From Reticulascus tulasneorum (Eukaryota; Ascomycota; Sordariomycetes; Glomerellales; Reticulascaceae), in NCBI GenBank assembly GCA_001557505.1, contig LSAX01000012.1, forward strand, positions 1,302,001 to 1,366,000: a stretch of 64,000 bases of DNA. The letters are read 5' to 3'. The notes beneath the pieces were generated by a model that made no database searches, was not told where the DNA came from, and saw only the letters and a list, made by a program, of their open reading frames with translations. Position numbers and translations under genes: made by a program. Shown in pieces: positions 47,021 to 59,135 of this stretch (the first letter of the stretch is position 1; each line of letters opens with the position of its first letter).

Positions 47021-47279
47021 AACAAAGAAAATGAAGAGGATATTAACAACTTTATCGATAGATAAATCTTCTTCTTAACTATAAACCTTAACGTTATAAA
47101 TATTAAAAATCTATAACTAATATCTAATATATTTAACGTTAATTAGATATAAGATCAAAAGTCTAAACGGATTACGTATATCTTAATAACTCTAAATATA
47201 CCAACTAGTCTTACTAAGTTATAATAAGATAAATTAAAAAAGAAAATATATAAATTCTTAATCAAAAACAGACTTTTTT

Positions 47280-48450
47280 AGACCTAACTATTAAGTAAAT
47301 ACCTTACCTCTCGTCGACGAATAAATAAAAAAGAATATTAATTATCCTTAATCAGAGATAATCATAAGATTACTAACTATAAAATAAAAGAACTAATATA
47401 TAAGTTATATATTAACAAATATTATTAAAATAATATATACTAGATAGTTAAAGAAGTTTTTATAATATACTTAATATATTAAATATTAACTTTTAGATAA
47501 AATAAACCTTATAGATAGACTAAAACATAATTAACAATATTTAAAGTTATCTATTTAGATATATAATTCATAAAGAAATAGATAATAATAAAAGTTAAAG
47601 ATCATTTTACTAGCTAATTAGAAATAAGATATTTCTTAAATAATAAGTCTATATATATTACAAAGTTCTTATTTAAAGAAATTATCTATTACTATAATAT
47701 CTACGGTAAGCTGATAATTAATAAAGAATTAGAAAATAAGAAATATATTATAAAGTTTGCTAGAAAATATAACCTACGTTAATAACTTACCTTAATATAT
47801 TACTTTTATATAAACAAAATCTTTAAAATAAGATACTAGCTAATAATAAAGATATTTTAGATCTAATATAATTAAAATTATACAAATATCTTAACATTTC
47901 TCTTAACAACCTTATTTATAAACTATATATATATTTATAATCTAACTAAATATACTTTATTTTACCTTATATATAATTATAAAGTTATTATGTTAATAAA
48001 GATTAATATTATTATATAAAAAGTTCTTAAATAAGATATAGTCTATACGCCTAATCAAGAATTAATAATACAAACAAGAATGATTATATAACTTAAAAAA
48101 GATTAAAAACATATAACCAAACTCTTTAACCATAAAAGAAAGACTTAGGTTAAATAATAGAACAAAAGATATAAAAGAGGTCTTTATAAATAAAAACTAG
48201 CTTTAAAAGATATAATATTAGTTTATAACGTGGTCAGATCTCTTAATAAGAATAGAAGTTTTAAGCTTAAGTTAAAATAGCTAAAACCTTATAAGATTAA
48301 GTTAATAATTCTAAATAATACATCTTATAGACTAAAATCCCTTAATAAAGAAGAAAAAAAAAAATCTATATATTTAAAACATAAACTAAAGAAGTTTATT
48401 AAGGTTCTTAATAGATGGTAAGAACTAGAAGATAAAATGTTAACTTAAAA
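47280..48450 (+). pseudogene. gypsy integrase remnant
   Basis: Follows RNase H in the gypsy order. Recognisable pieces are a core-domain stretch around 47700 (NIYGKLIINKELENKKYI, from the 'D-N-G-x-E' side) and a C-terminal end near 48250-48400, where KLKPYKIKLIIL...SYRLKSL and KHKLKKFIK resemble the GPY/F module and the final 'R-L-K-K-F'. Stop codons interrupt it repeatedly. Confidence 0.7.
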
Positions 48451-51400
48451 AGACTAAAATAAAGATATTATAAACTTACTCTTAGACTTTAACCTAACAC
48501 CTCTCAAAGAAGAAGAAAAAAAATATAAAGAAAAGATAATTATAAACCTAGAAGACCTTAATATATACTTAATCTTAAAGGTTATACGCTAAACAATTAA
48601 AAAGAAGTATATAGAAAAACTTTAAAAATAACTTTTCCAAAATATTAAAAACTTTAAGAAAGACGACTTCTTTATCCTAATTCAATAAGGAAAGCTAACA
48701 GACCATAATAAATACTAAGATATCTTAAAATAAGGTTAATTAAGCTTAACTATAACTTAATTTCATATTACCATAACCTAATAGTTAATAACCAGCCTCT
48801 TATACCTTTATTTCTAAGACTAATTCTATAAACCTATATCTTATTTTCTATATTATTATATTACCTTTTCCTTCTGTTAAACCTTAATTTTATATTTTTA
48901 AGCCTATTTTCTATTATTATTAAACCTTTATTTTAACTTATCTAACTTTTTATTTATTTATTTTCTTTTCTAAAAGTTATATAATTTTAAAAATTTTACT
49001 TTTTTATTTTTTTTACTTATATTTATCTTTAACATTTTATTTTCTAAGATCTAAAAGAGATGGCTTTATAAGATAAAAGATAATATATTTAATAAGTATT
49101 AAGCTTGATTAGGTTATTATAATTATTATAATTATAAATTAGAACTAACAAAATAGAAATTTTTATTTATAAAACCTTTTTAATTCTTAAAAACTAAGGT
49201 TATTATTAAATTTATATCTTAACCTTTTATTTAATTATTTTTTATATATCTTTATTTTTAGCTTTTTTATTTAAAAAACCTTAAGATATTATATTCTACT
49301 TAATTTGTTAAGAGATCTTAATGTTAATAACAAGATAAAGTCTAAGAGTGATAATAGTTTTATTTTAAAGGTGGTTAAGATAAAGAACTAAAGATATAAC
49401 GTCTTTAGTTTAAGATATGTTAAATTATTTATAAAAGAAATCAGTTATAATAAATAGATAAAGAAAGTTAAAGTTGAAAAGATAAATCTATTTAGCTTTA
49501 ATTATAATAAACTAAGTTTTAAAAGCCTTTTAAGCTTGATTAAACTTATTAGCTTTAAAGCTAAATAGCTTATAAGTTATATTATTAACCTGAAAAGTAT
49601 AATCAGACTTCTTAAAGAATTTATAATTAATATAATAATTATCTTAATAATTAGGTAATAAGATATATTTAAAGAAAAGGTATATAACTTATATATTAAT
49701 ATATAAAATATTATTAAAACTAGAAAAGTTATATTAATCTTTATAATATTTGTAAAAGACCTTGTTAATTTCTCCGTAAGTTTAGATAAGTAAGTTTTTA
49801 ATAATATTTAGGTGATAAGTGAATTTTATAAACTAATAACTAAAAATATTATAATTATTAATAATTATAATTATATATTAAAAGAACTTAGGTTTAAAAG
49901 TTATTAAGTTATTAGTAAAAAGATTATTATTAAGTATATTTCGTTAAAAATAGTAAATAACATCTTTTTGAGATTTATTATTTTTAATAAATTTAACAAA
50001 CTAAATTTTAAAGTAAATAGAATTAAGTTATATATTATTATCATTTTAAGCTAAGCCTTTTAAGAATAAATATTAAAGATAAATAATAATTTATTATTAA
50101 TTAGCTTTGATTAGTTATAAAGAAAAAAGAATAGTTTATAATAAGTTCTTTTTTAATATAATAGAAAAATCTATAATTTATAAACATCTTAATATTAAAT
50201 AATAATCATAGCTCTTATTCGTTAAGAATCTTGATAAGCTTAATTTTATAATGGTGAATATAGTTATTAAGATCGACGAGAAAGTGAAAAATATGATTTA
50301 TAATAAATAAAAGTTCTAATTAGAGAAATAAAGAAGTTGATTTTGAGAGTTTAAAGATAAAGAATATAAGAAAGAGATATTTTTTTTTATAGATAAGAAA
50401 AGGATAAAGAAACTTTAAAATAAGAAAGTTATTTATTAGATAAGAAAAGAAAAGAGAAAAAGAAAAAAGAAAAATAAAAATGTTTTTTTTATTTAAAGAT
50501 GTTAAGTAAAAAGGTTATTATTATTATTAAAAAGAAAAAACTTAAAAAAGGAAATAGAAAAAGAGCTTTTTTATAATTATTATTAATATTAGAAATCTAT
50601 ATATATTATAATTTCCTTTTAACCATTAAACTAACTATTATTATATATCTTTAAACTATTTAAAAATATTATTTTTATATCTTTAATATCTTAATTAAGG
50701 TTATTATAGATTTATTAAATATTAAAGATTTTAATAAGAGAAAATAAGCCTTAAAAAGGATTTTCTACTTATATATATTTAACTTACTTATATCTAATAA
50801 TTTATTCTTTATTTATATATATTTTTTTATTTATATTATTAAAAAACCTTATATTTTATTTTTTTAATCTTTGTTAATTAAGGATATAATTATATCTTGA
50901 AAAAGTAATCAATAAGATCTTATTAAAAATAAACTTTTTAATCTTTTTAATATAGATAAGATAAAGAGATTATTAAAAATTATTAAACAATTTCTTTAAA
51001 TGATTTATATTAATTTATTTAAACTAATTAATATATCTTAAATCTTATTACCTTTATTATTAATAAAAAGAGCTTTTAAGCCTAACTAGGCTAATAAACC
51101 TTAAATCCTTTAAAAAGATGTTATGTTTTTTAGTAAGGAATATATATATATATTCTTTATAAATAATATAAATATATTAACTCTAACTAATGAAGAATAT
51201 AAGGTATGTTTTACCTTTTAGAATAAAGGAATAATTTAAATGATTATTTTTGATAAGTCTAAAGTTATAACCTTATATAAATTAGATTAGTAAGGTAATA
51301 ATATAAAAGACTTTTATAAATCTTAATATATAATTAGCTTGATAAGATTCTAAAACTAAGTTTTATAATTAAGTTCTCTTCTATTTTTAATAATCTTTCT

Positions 51401-54180
51401 ACTTAATAAGCTTATTATTATTAAACCTAAAAGAGAAGAACTTAAGCTAGATCTTAAAAAATATTAAAAAAAGTTTAAATAATAAATTAACTAATATTAA
51501 AGTTAAAATTAGAAAGATAAATAATTAAGTTTGTTTAATATATACTTATTTATAAATCTATAGAACTTTGAAATTATGATAAAGAAAAAAGACTAACTAA
51601 TTAAAGAGATAATGATTAAAAGTTTAACCTTGATCAGGAAAAAATATGATTTAAGGATTTATAATATAGTTTATTTAGAATAATTAGATTTAGTAATATT
51701 AAGGAGGTAATAGTCTTATTAAAGAGGTTTGATTATAAAAGCTAGAAATACTTTATAATATATAAATAATTATCTTTATTAACTATTATGATAATTATTA
51801 AGTTATAACTATCGTTGATTAGGTTTATAAGATTGTCTTCTTTTATAATAACCTTTAGAATAATAGCTACGTTAAAGATTAGTTTACCTTATAAATAATA
51901 TAAATTATAAGCTAATACCAAACTCATAAGCTTAATCTTATTAACGAACAAATCTTGAAAGCTAAGTTCTATTTATACCTAAGTATTATTTAACTTAATA
52001 GTTATAGTTATAGATATTTTATGTTAAACTAGATTAAAATGATAGTTTAAGAAGTTAAGATAAACTTAGTATAATTAGTTTTTTATTAGATCTAAGATAA
52101 ACAAACTTATTATTAATTAAGTAAGAAATAATTTATTATTTATATTAATATCTATCTTTAAAACCTAATTAAGTATAAACTTAGCTTATCTACTTACATA
52201 TAAGAATATAACTATTATAACGTTAAAATATTATATAAAAAATATCTTTTTCAAATATTAAAGACTATAGAAAAACAAAAAGGCCTTTTATTAATAATAT
52301 TTCTTTTAACTAAGAAGGTTAACATACTTTTAAAGACTTTCTAAAACTTAAGATAAATAAAAAAGATCTTTAAAGATAAAAGCTTAACAATCATTTTATA
52401 TAATATAACTAATAAAAGTTTTTAAAAAAACATATTCTTATTAAAATCTCTATATTATTACTCTTTACTTAAGCTAAAGAATTAACATTATTAACTATTA
52501 TCTTCTTTTATATCTTTAATTATTAAACTTATTAAGAAACCTTAAGATAAACCTAATTAGGTTTTTATAAACCTTTTTAATATAAATAACTTAAAAGATA
52601 TAAAAACTTTTAAAAGCTAGTTAAAAGGTTATTAATTAAAAATATAATAAAATTAATAATAATAAGCAAATAAACTTTAACTATTTATAAATTTTTAAAA
52701 TCTTAAATTGAAAATAACTAATAAAGACTAACTAAATGATAAAGAGATATTAAATAGCCTTATCTTAATTTATAAAAGACTTATTAATTTCTTAATTATT
52801 TGTTAAATAGAGAATAGCTAAATTATAAACCTAAAAGGTAAAATTATTATTTTTAAGTAAAAATAAAATATTAAGTAAATATAAAAAGCTTATTTATTAA
52901 TAATTATCAAATATTTTAATAATCATTAAATTATAATTATCGTTAATCAGACCTGTAAAATGATCTTCTACTAAGATAACTTTTAAAAAGATAAAGTTAA
53001 TATAGAAAAACGGTTTATAATATAGATAAATTATATCTTTTATTAATATTAGAAATATAGATTAAGACTTAGTAAATCTTAAGTCTTTTAAATAAATATT
53101 CATTTTTATTATAACATAATATAATTAAATAGATATAATTATAATTTCTTAATATTAAAATAGATCTATTATATAATATAAGAAAAGTTTTAAAATATTA
53201 GGTTCTCTATTTTCTATATCATATTAAATAACGTTCTCTATTATCAAAAATCGTAACTGTGGTTATATATATATATCAAAACTAATTTTAAAAACTTAAT
53301 TAAAACTAAACTTAATCTCTCTTTATAATATTAGTTACTTAATAATAACTATAAGGTTAATATAATAAACAAAGATTAATTAAAACCTATTTTATTACCT
53401 TTTTTACGTTTTAATAATCTTAGCCTAGTTAACCAAATATAAATTAAAAACTTTTATTATAACAAAGATAATAAACTTATCTTCTTTAACGAAGATAAAG
53501 ATAACGAGGATATTAATATATCTAATCAGGGTTTAAAGACCTTAATTAATCATTTTAAGACCTTAGTTTTTAAATCTTTATTATCTATTATTTTATTGTA
53601 GACACCTTAGGCTAAGTTTACGTTTAAAAAAAACTTTTTACCTTATATAACCTTAACACTAAAAAAGAAAGCAAACTATTTATAACTAACCATCTATATA
53701 AAACCTTTTATAAAGGCCTAACTTATTATAGATAATCTTCTTTTAATATTTGTTAAATTACTTTATATAAGTATTATTATTAATAAGAAGCTTATATCAT
53801 AATATGTTATAATAGCTAAATGGTTTTTATAATAATAAGACCTTTTTGTTGATGTTAATAAACGATCTAAGATATATAATTATATTAAGATAATCAAGTT
53901 TATAATAACCTTTAAATAAGTAAGATAAGGAAAATTCAAAATATCTTATAAATAGATATAATAAGATATTAAGAATAAATAAAAAACCAGATTATATTAA
54001 GTTAGAAGATAAACTCTCTATAGATCTTATATATACCTATAAAAATAGTTGGTAATATATAAAGCTAAAACGTCTAATAAATATAAACGTTTTCTTAACT
54101 TTTTAGAAAAAAAATCTAAGAAAAAATATAATAATAAAGCTTAATTCGTAAAGATATTAGATATTATACTTAAAGACGAT
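48451..54180. other. Unidentified 5.7-kb AT-rich segment inside the gypsy element
   Basis: No retroelement domain recognised on either strand. Some plus-strand stretches are fairly low in stops, for example 53500-53760. Two segments (about 51785-51905 and 52905-53035) look like diverged copies of each other. I found no third LTR pair by eye. It may be a further nested element, an extra gene of the gypsy family, or both. Confidence 0.5.
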
Positions 54181-54604
54181 TAAAACTAGGTAAGGCAAAA
54201 TAAATACGTTTTATTATAAACTTATTATAACTAACCTAATCAAGCTTAAATATATATTTATATATATATTAATTATTAATCTTTTCTATATTTAGTTATT
54301 TTTATAGCTTTCATTAGCACGTTCGGAGGTATATTTATAAGTATATTTTATAATATTATTAAATTTATATTATTAAGTTATCTTATAAAATCATAAATTT
54401 ATAAGTCTTTACTTTATAAAAGCTTTAATTACACCATTAGATCTACTTATCCCTAATTAAAGATAAAACACTTTCTACGTTTATATAATTATCTAGATGG
54501 TTGAGATATCGCTATTTTAATATGTTATGTTAGGTTATATATGTTAGAGTATTTAATAGTTATGGTGGTGTGGTTACGAGATAACCTGGCCTAGGTCAAT
54601 TTCA
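54181..54604 (+). repeat. Inner LTR, right copy (424 bp)
   Basis: Begins TAAAACTAGGTAAGGC and ends GGTCAATTTCA. Same length as the left copy; less mutated in its last 120 bp, where GC-richer words such as ATGGTGGTGTGG survive. Confidence 0.9.
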
Positions 54605-54608
54605 ATAG
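54605..54608. repeat. Target-site duplication ATAG of the inner element, right copy
   Basis: ATAG follows the inner right LTR directly, as the partner of 40174-40177. Confidence 0.85.
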
Positions 54609-57600
54609 TTTTTAATATTATAAAAAGTTCTTTATATTATAAAAATAACAACTTTTTTAATTTATATAATACCTTATTAAGCTTAATATAAACATTTAAA
54701 TTATTCTTAAACTTATTAAGTAACTTAAAGCTAAAGTTTTTAAACTTATTAGGTAATTTATAAAAAACTTGTTTATTAATCTTATCGATCAGGCTATTTA
54801 AGAACACGTTTATAATATTAAATTACTTATATTTAAGATTAAACCTTATATAGACTATTATTATAGATTAAAATAAACATATTATAAAAATAACTATATA
54901 TATTTATCTAAATATATTAGATCTTTAAAGGTCTCTATATATATAGATATAAACCTTATACTTATTAAGATATCTGTTCTAATTGAACTTATAAATAAAT
55001 ACTTATTTTAATAACAAAAAGATCTTTAAAGCTTTTACTTAATAAATTGCTTATTATGTCTTTTTATAGATAAGATTATAGATCTTATTTTAATAAGCTT
55101 TTTTGAATTTTTTATCTTTCTTATATATATAAAAGTCTTAATATATCTAAGATAGCTTAATAAAATCATCATAATATAGACGTTATTTTATCTTTATCAT
55201 AGTTATAAATATTAACTAAATTATTTCTAATAAAGGTTCTATTTGGCCATCTACATTATAAAAGTTAATTAATAGAATATAATTAATAAACTATATAAAG
55301 TCTTAATTAGTTTGTTAGTCTACTTTTTATTATCTTATTTCTTATTTCTTCTTTATTTTAACTTTAACTTATCTGTTACGTTAAAGAGGTTAATTAGACT
55401 TATTACTTTTTTATTATTTATTAGAAGATTTATCTTAAAGGCTAACGTTATGTTAAAAAGGATAATCTATCTTACTTTTCTATAAGTTACTTAAGTCTAA
55501 TTATCTTATAATAATAATATTATTAACTAAGCTATCTAGCGAGAAATTAGTTAATCTTTTTATTATTATTAATATATATATTCTTAAGTTTTATAACTTT
55601 ATAATCTAATCGACTATTACGTTTATTAATATCTTATATATTAACTTAAGCTTTTTATTAATAATTAGAACATCTTTATTATTAAACAAAGTTAATATTA
55701 AGTCTAAAGTTAAAAATCTTATAAAACATAAATCTTTATTATATAACTTAGCCAACGTCTCTAAGCTTATTTTTACCCTTAAGTCTTAATTAACTATCTC
55801 TATAAAAATATAAACAACTTTAGATTTTATCAAGTTAATTATTATCAATTCATCTTATATAACTTTTAAAGTCAGTTTTATAAATCAATATATATTTATA
55901 AATTCGTCTATTTTATATTAAAAAACAAAGATATCTAAGATATTTAATACCTTTATTATCAGTTTATACTAGTTAATATATAAAGCTTTCTATATTTCAT
56001 TATCTAAGTTAAAGAAGATTTCTTTATTAAATTTAATATTATAAATTATAATTACCTTGTTAAAAGCTAAAATCTAAATACAGTATATATTAATAACTTT
56101 ATATCTAACTAGATATTTAATATATACCTTTACTTAATATTTAAATATAATCTTATCTTTTTTTTACTTAAAAGTTATTTTTAAAGGGTATATATAATAA
56201 CCGTACATGTAGATTATATTCTAATTAAAACGTTATACCGTTTATAATATTATCATTAAAGCTTAGCTTATAAACTATTAGTTATAAAACTATTTATCTT
56301 ATATTTATATTAAACTAAATTAATAATTCTATTATCAAGGAGAATAGTTATATAAAAAGATTATAACTAGCTAGATCTCTGGCCACAGGTTTGTTAGAAG
56401 CCGTAAGGTAAGATTTATTATATAAACTTTCGTCTTAATCATTTTACTAACGTTCTTAATATTATTATTTAGTTCTTTTATATAAATAAGAATAAGTTTA
56501 ATATTAATATCCTCATTTATAACTTATATTTAGAAAAACGATCTCTACTATAAACTATTGTTAAATAACAATTTTTCGTTATCTATATAGATCTTATAGA
56601 TAGATAGTTTATAATACCAGTAGACATAAACTTTAAAGTCTAAGATAATATTAAACACGTTAGTTTTTCTTGTAAACATAAAAATTATAATATATTTATT
56701 ATATTTATCTTTGATTAATAAGATATATTTATATCTATTAAAACTACCTTTAAACTAAAATAAATTAATAAAGATCTTCTAGAACGGTCATATTAAATAA
56801 TTATTTAAAAAAGACCTTAAGATATATTAACAACTATATACTTAATTATAAAAAGTATATTCTTTTTATTTAACGTTATAGATTTTAACTTCTGTTAAAT
56901 TTTATATAAACTTTTTTAATACAAACAAGCTAAGATGATTAATCCGTTAATATTATAAAAGAGTTATAATTACTTATATCCTTATATCTTATATCTTTAA
57001 CGGTAAAAAATATTACCTTTATTATTAAAACTTATTAATATTAATATAAATAGAAAATATTATAATAAAAAGTTTAAATATATAATAAGAAAAAAATCAA
57101 TTTTAACATAATCTATAATAATAAAACGATATATATTTCTTAAAGTTTTAAAAATAACGTTATTTATATAAGATAATCTATAACAGAAAATCATATCTCG
57201 TTTATAAATATAATAACCTTAGATCTATAAAAAATACCTTTTAATAAGATTAATATAAAAGCCTAAGATATATATTATATTATAAAGCATTATAAGATAT
57301 ATAAAAAGGCTGTCTAAATCGTTTAAGAAGTTCTAAAGGACTTACTTACCTCGTCTAGTTATAATATATATTATATTATTTATAAAAACCTTATCTTAAT
57401 GGTCTAAAGGTTTATATAATCTTAATATTAATAAGTTAAAAAAGTTAATAATATATTCTCTTTTATAAATATCTTATAAAGTTAACTTTGTAAATAGATA
57501 AGGCTTATTAATAAAGAAGATAAACGATAAGACGTTAACGTTATCTATTATATATTTCCTTAATAAAAATTATATTATAACGGTTAGATATAAACATCTA

Positions 57601-58905
57601 ATACTTTTAACGGTTATATTATAATAATTACCATGGTTTTTATCTCTTTTCTTAACGTAAACCTTATTAATAAAAGCTTTTTACCTTAACTAATTAAAAA
57701 TATCTCTTATCTTCTTGATTAAGTCTTCGTTTAACTTATAAATATGCTTATTAATATTCTTACCTAAAAAAATTTAACTAATTATATTATATATCTAAGA
57801 TTTTTATAAATATTTGTCTTAAAGATTATAAAGATATTTATATAACTACCTTTTTATATTGTTAAGTAACTTATTAAAGATCATATAGATAGATAAAGTT
57901 TAATAAGCTAAATAAAAGGTTTTTAATATTACCACGATCATCTTCTTAAGATCATGCCTAACGTCCTTAATAAATATTATCCTTACGTCTTATAAAGTCT
58001 AATCTTAATAATCAATATTATTTTAATAATTAACATAAGTTTATCACGCTTATATAAGTCTTAACAGCTTAACTATATCTAAAAAGTCAAATATTATAAT
58101 TTCTCTTTAAATTTTAATAATATTATATTATTCTATTTTATTATATATAAGCTCTTAACGTTTATATTAGTTTTTATAGTTAACTCTTCGCAGATTAATA
58201 ATATAAAATATTATTTAATAAATTATTTAAACTTAATAATTATCCTCTTAGTTTATAATAAAAACTAATTATTAAAAAATATAAAAAGTAATATAAATAT
58301 TCTTATTATAGATCGTTAAGTTAAACTATAACTTATTAACAATCTTCTAGATCTATTTTACAAAATTATTATATACGATTTTCTATTAAATCTATTCTTT
58401 ATATTTAATATTATATATATATTAACAAGAAATATATAAAATATAAACTCTCTCGTCGGTAAGATTCCTAAATCTAAGCTCTATCTTAATAAGCTATATA
58501 AACGATAAGGCCAAAGATAAAACCGACGACGTAGTTATTATTATAACTTTATTTTACTTATCGACTTATAATATAACCTCCTTAAAAATCACTTTAAAAG
58601 AAGATAACTTAAGGCTAATCTTAAACATCTTATCCGCTTAATCTAGATCGATATACTTAAAAATATTATCTTCTTTCGCTTAACGACAAAATATTATATA
58701 TTATACTATCTAGTTAGCTAGCCTGTTAAAGATAATATTAACTTCTTTGATATTAACCATCTTAAGAGAGAAGAAACCTATTAAATCGCCGCCTACGGAG
58801 ATAAACTAATAAGTCTTATAGTAGAAAAGATAAAAGAATAGATAATTAAATAAAGTCCTAACTTTAAGGTTAATATTTCAAAGTCATAACAACCAAGCTT
58901 ATAAT
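54609..58905 (-). pseudogene. copia gag, integrase and RT (5' part) remnant
   Basis: Read on the minus strand through stops. Around 57200 a stretch like 'N-V-L-Y-x-P-x-x-x-x-N-L-I-S' (the copia pre-integrase block) appears. At about 56750-56600 KYILLIKDKYNKYIIIFMF and YKLSIYKIYIDNEKLLF represent the integrase core, with D-N-E standing for the D-N-G-x-E region. Next to the inner element, KVLYKLKKLLFL and KELFIILKTI are the degraded copia RT motif 'K-A-L-Y-G-L-x-x-S-P'. The part towards 58905 should be gag, but nothing there is recognisable. Confidence 0.78.
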
Positions 58906-59135
58906 TATAACACTTAACTAAGTAAGACAACGACCTATCTATAAACGTATATAAAAGGATTAATTAAGCCTACAGCTAAGGAGGGCCCCTCATAGTAGAG
59001 GGCTGCCTCTATCAAGCTATATAGACCTCTATAGGCCGGCATCGGCAATACATTAACCTCTAGGGGCGTCGATATGAGACGCCAAGAAGTATCGAGAAGT
59101 ATCCAGGTCAGGGGGCTGTCTGACCAAATGCCACA
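58906..59135 (-). repeat. Outer LTR, right copy (5' LTR of the minus-strand copia element)
   Basis: 230 bp starting TATAACA (from TGTGGCA) and ending TGCCACA. Against the left copy its inner 60 bp carry a near-complete set of G-to-A and C-to-T changes, while the outer 130 bp are nearly unmutated, so mutation load rises towards the interior. Confidence 0.93.

Larger units (their letters stand above)
40178..54604 (+). mobile_element. Ty3/gypsy-type LTR retrotransposon nested in the copia RT, RIP-degraded
   Basis: Two 424-bp LTRs and a 4-bp ATAG duplication bound 14,427 bp. Gypsy gag, protease, RT, RNase H and integrase remnants run on the plus strand from about 42000 to 48450. The total is roughly twice a normal gypsy length: 1.4 kb lies between the 5' LTR and gag, and 5.7 kb between integrase and the 3' LTR. 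The extra length suggests a third insertion or additional coding sequence. Very high AT content and stop density make the element inactive. Confidence 0.9.
38793..59135 (-). mobile_element. Ty1/copia-type LTR retrotransposon, RIP-degraded, interrupted by a nested element
   Basis: Two 230-bp LTRs with TGTGGCA...TGCCACA ends and a CTAGG target duplication bound 20,343 bp. Copia coding remnants lie on the minus strand in the expected order: integrase (about 57300-56300), reverse transcriptase (55400-54609, continuing at 40177-39700) and RNase H (to 39096). Without the nested insertion (40178-54604 plus one ATAG) the element is 5,912 bp, a usual copia length. The interior is saturated with stop codons and very AT-rich, and no frame longer than ~70 codons survives, so it is dead. 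Transition-only LTR divergence points to RIP rather than ordinary decay. Confidence 0.93.

Noticed and set aside
39100..58900. Mitochondrial insertion or centromere as the cause of the high AT content
   Set aside because: LTR pairs, target duplications and readable copia and gypsy motifs explain it as RIP-degraded retroelements; no mitochondrial gene is seen.
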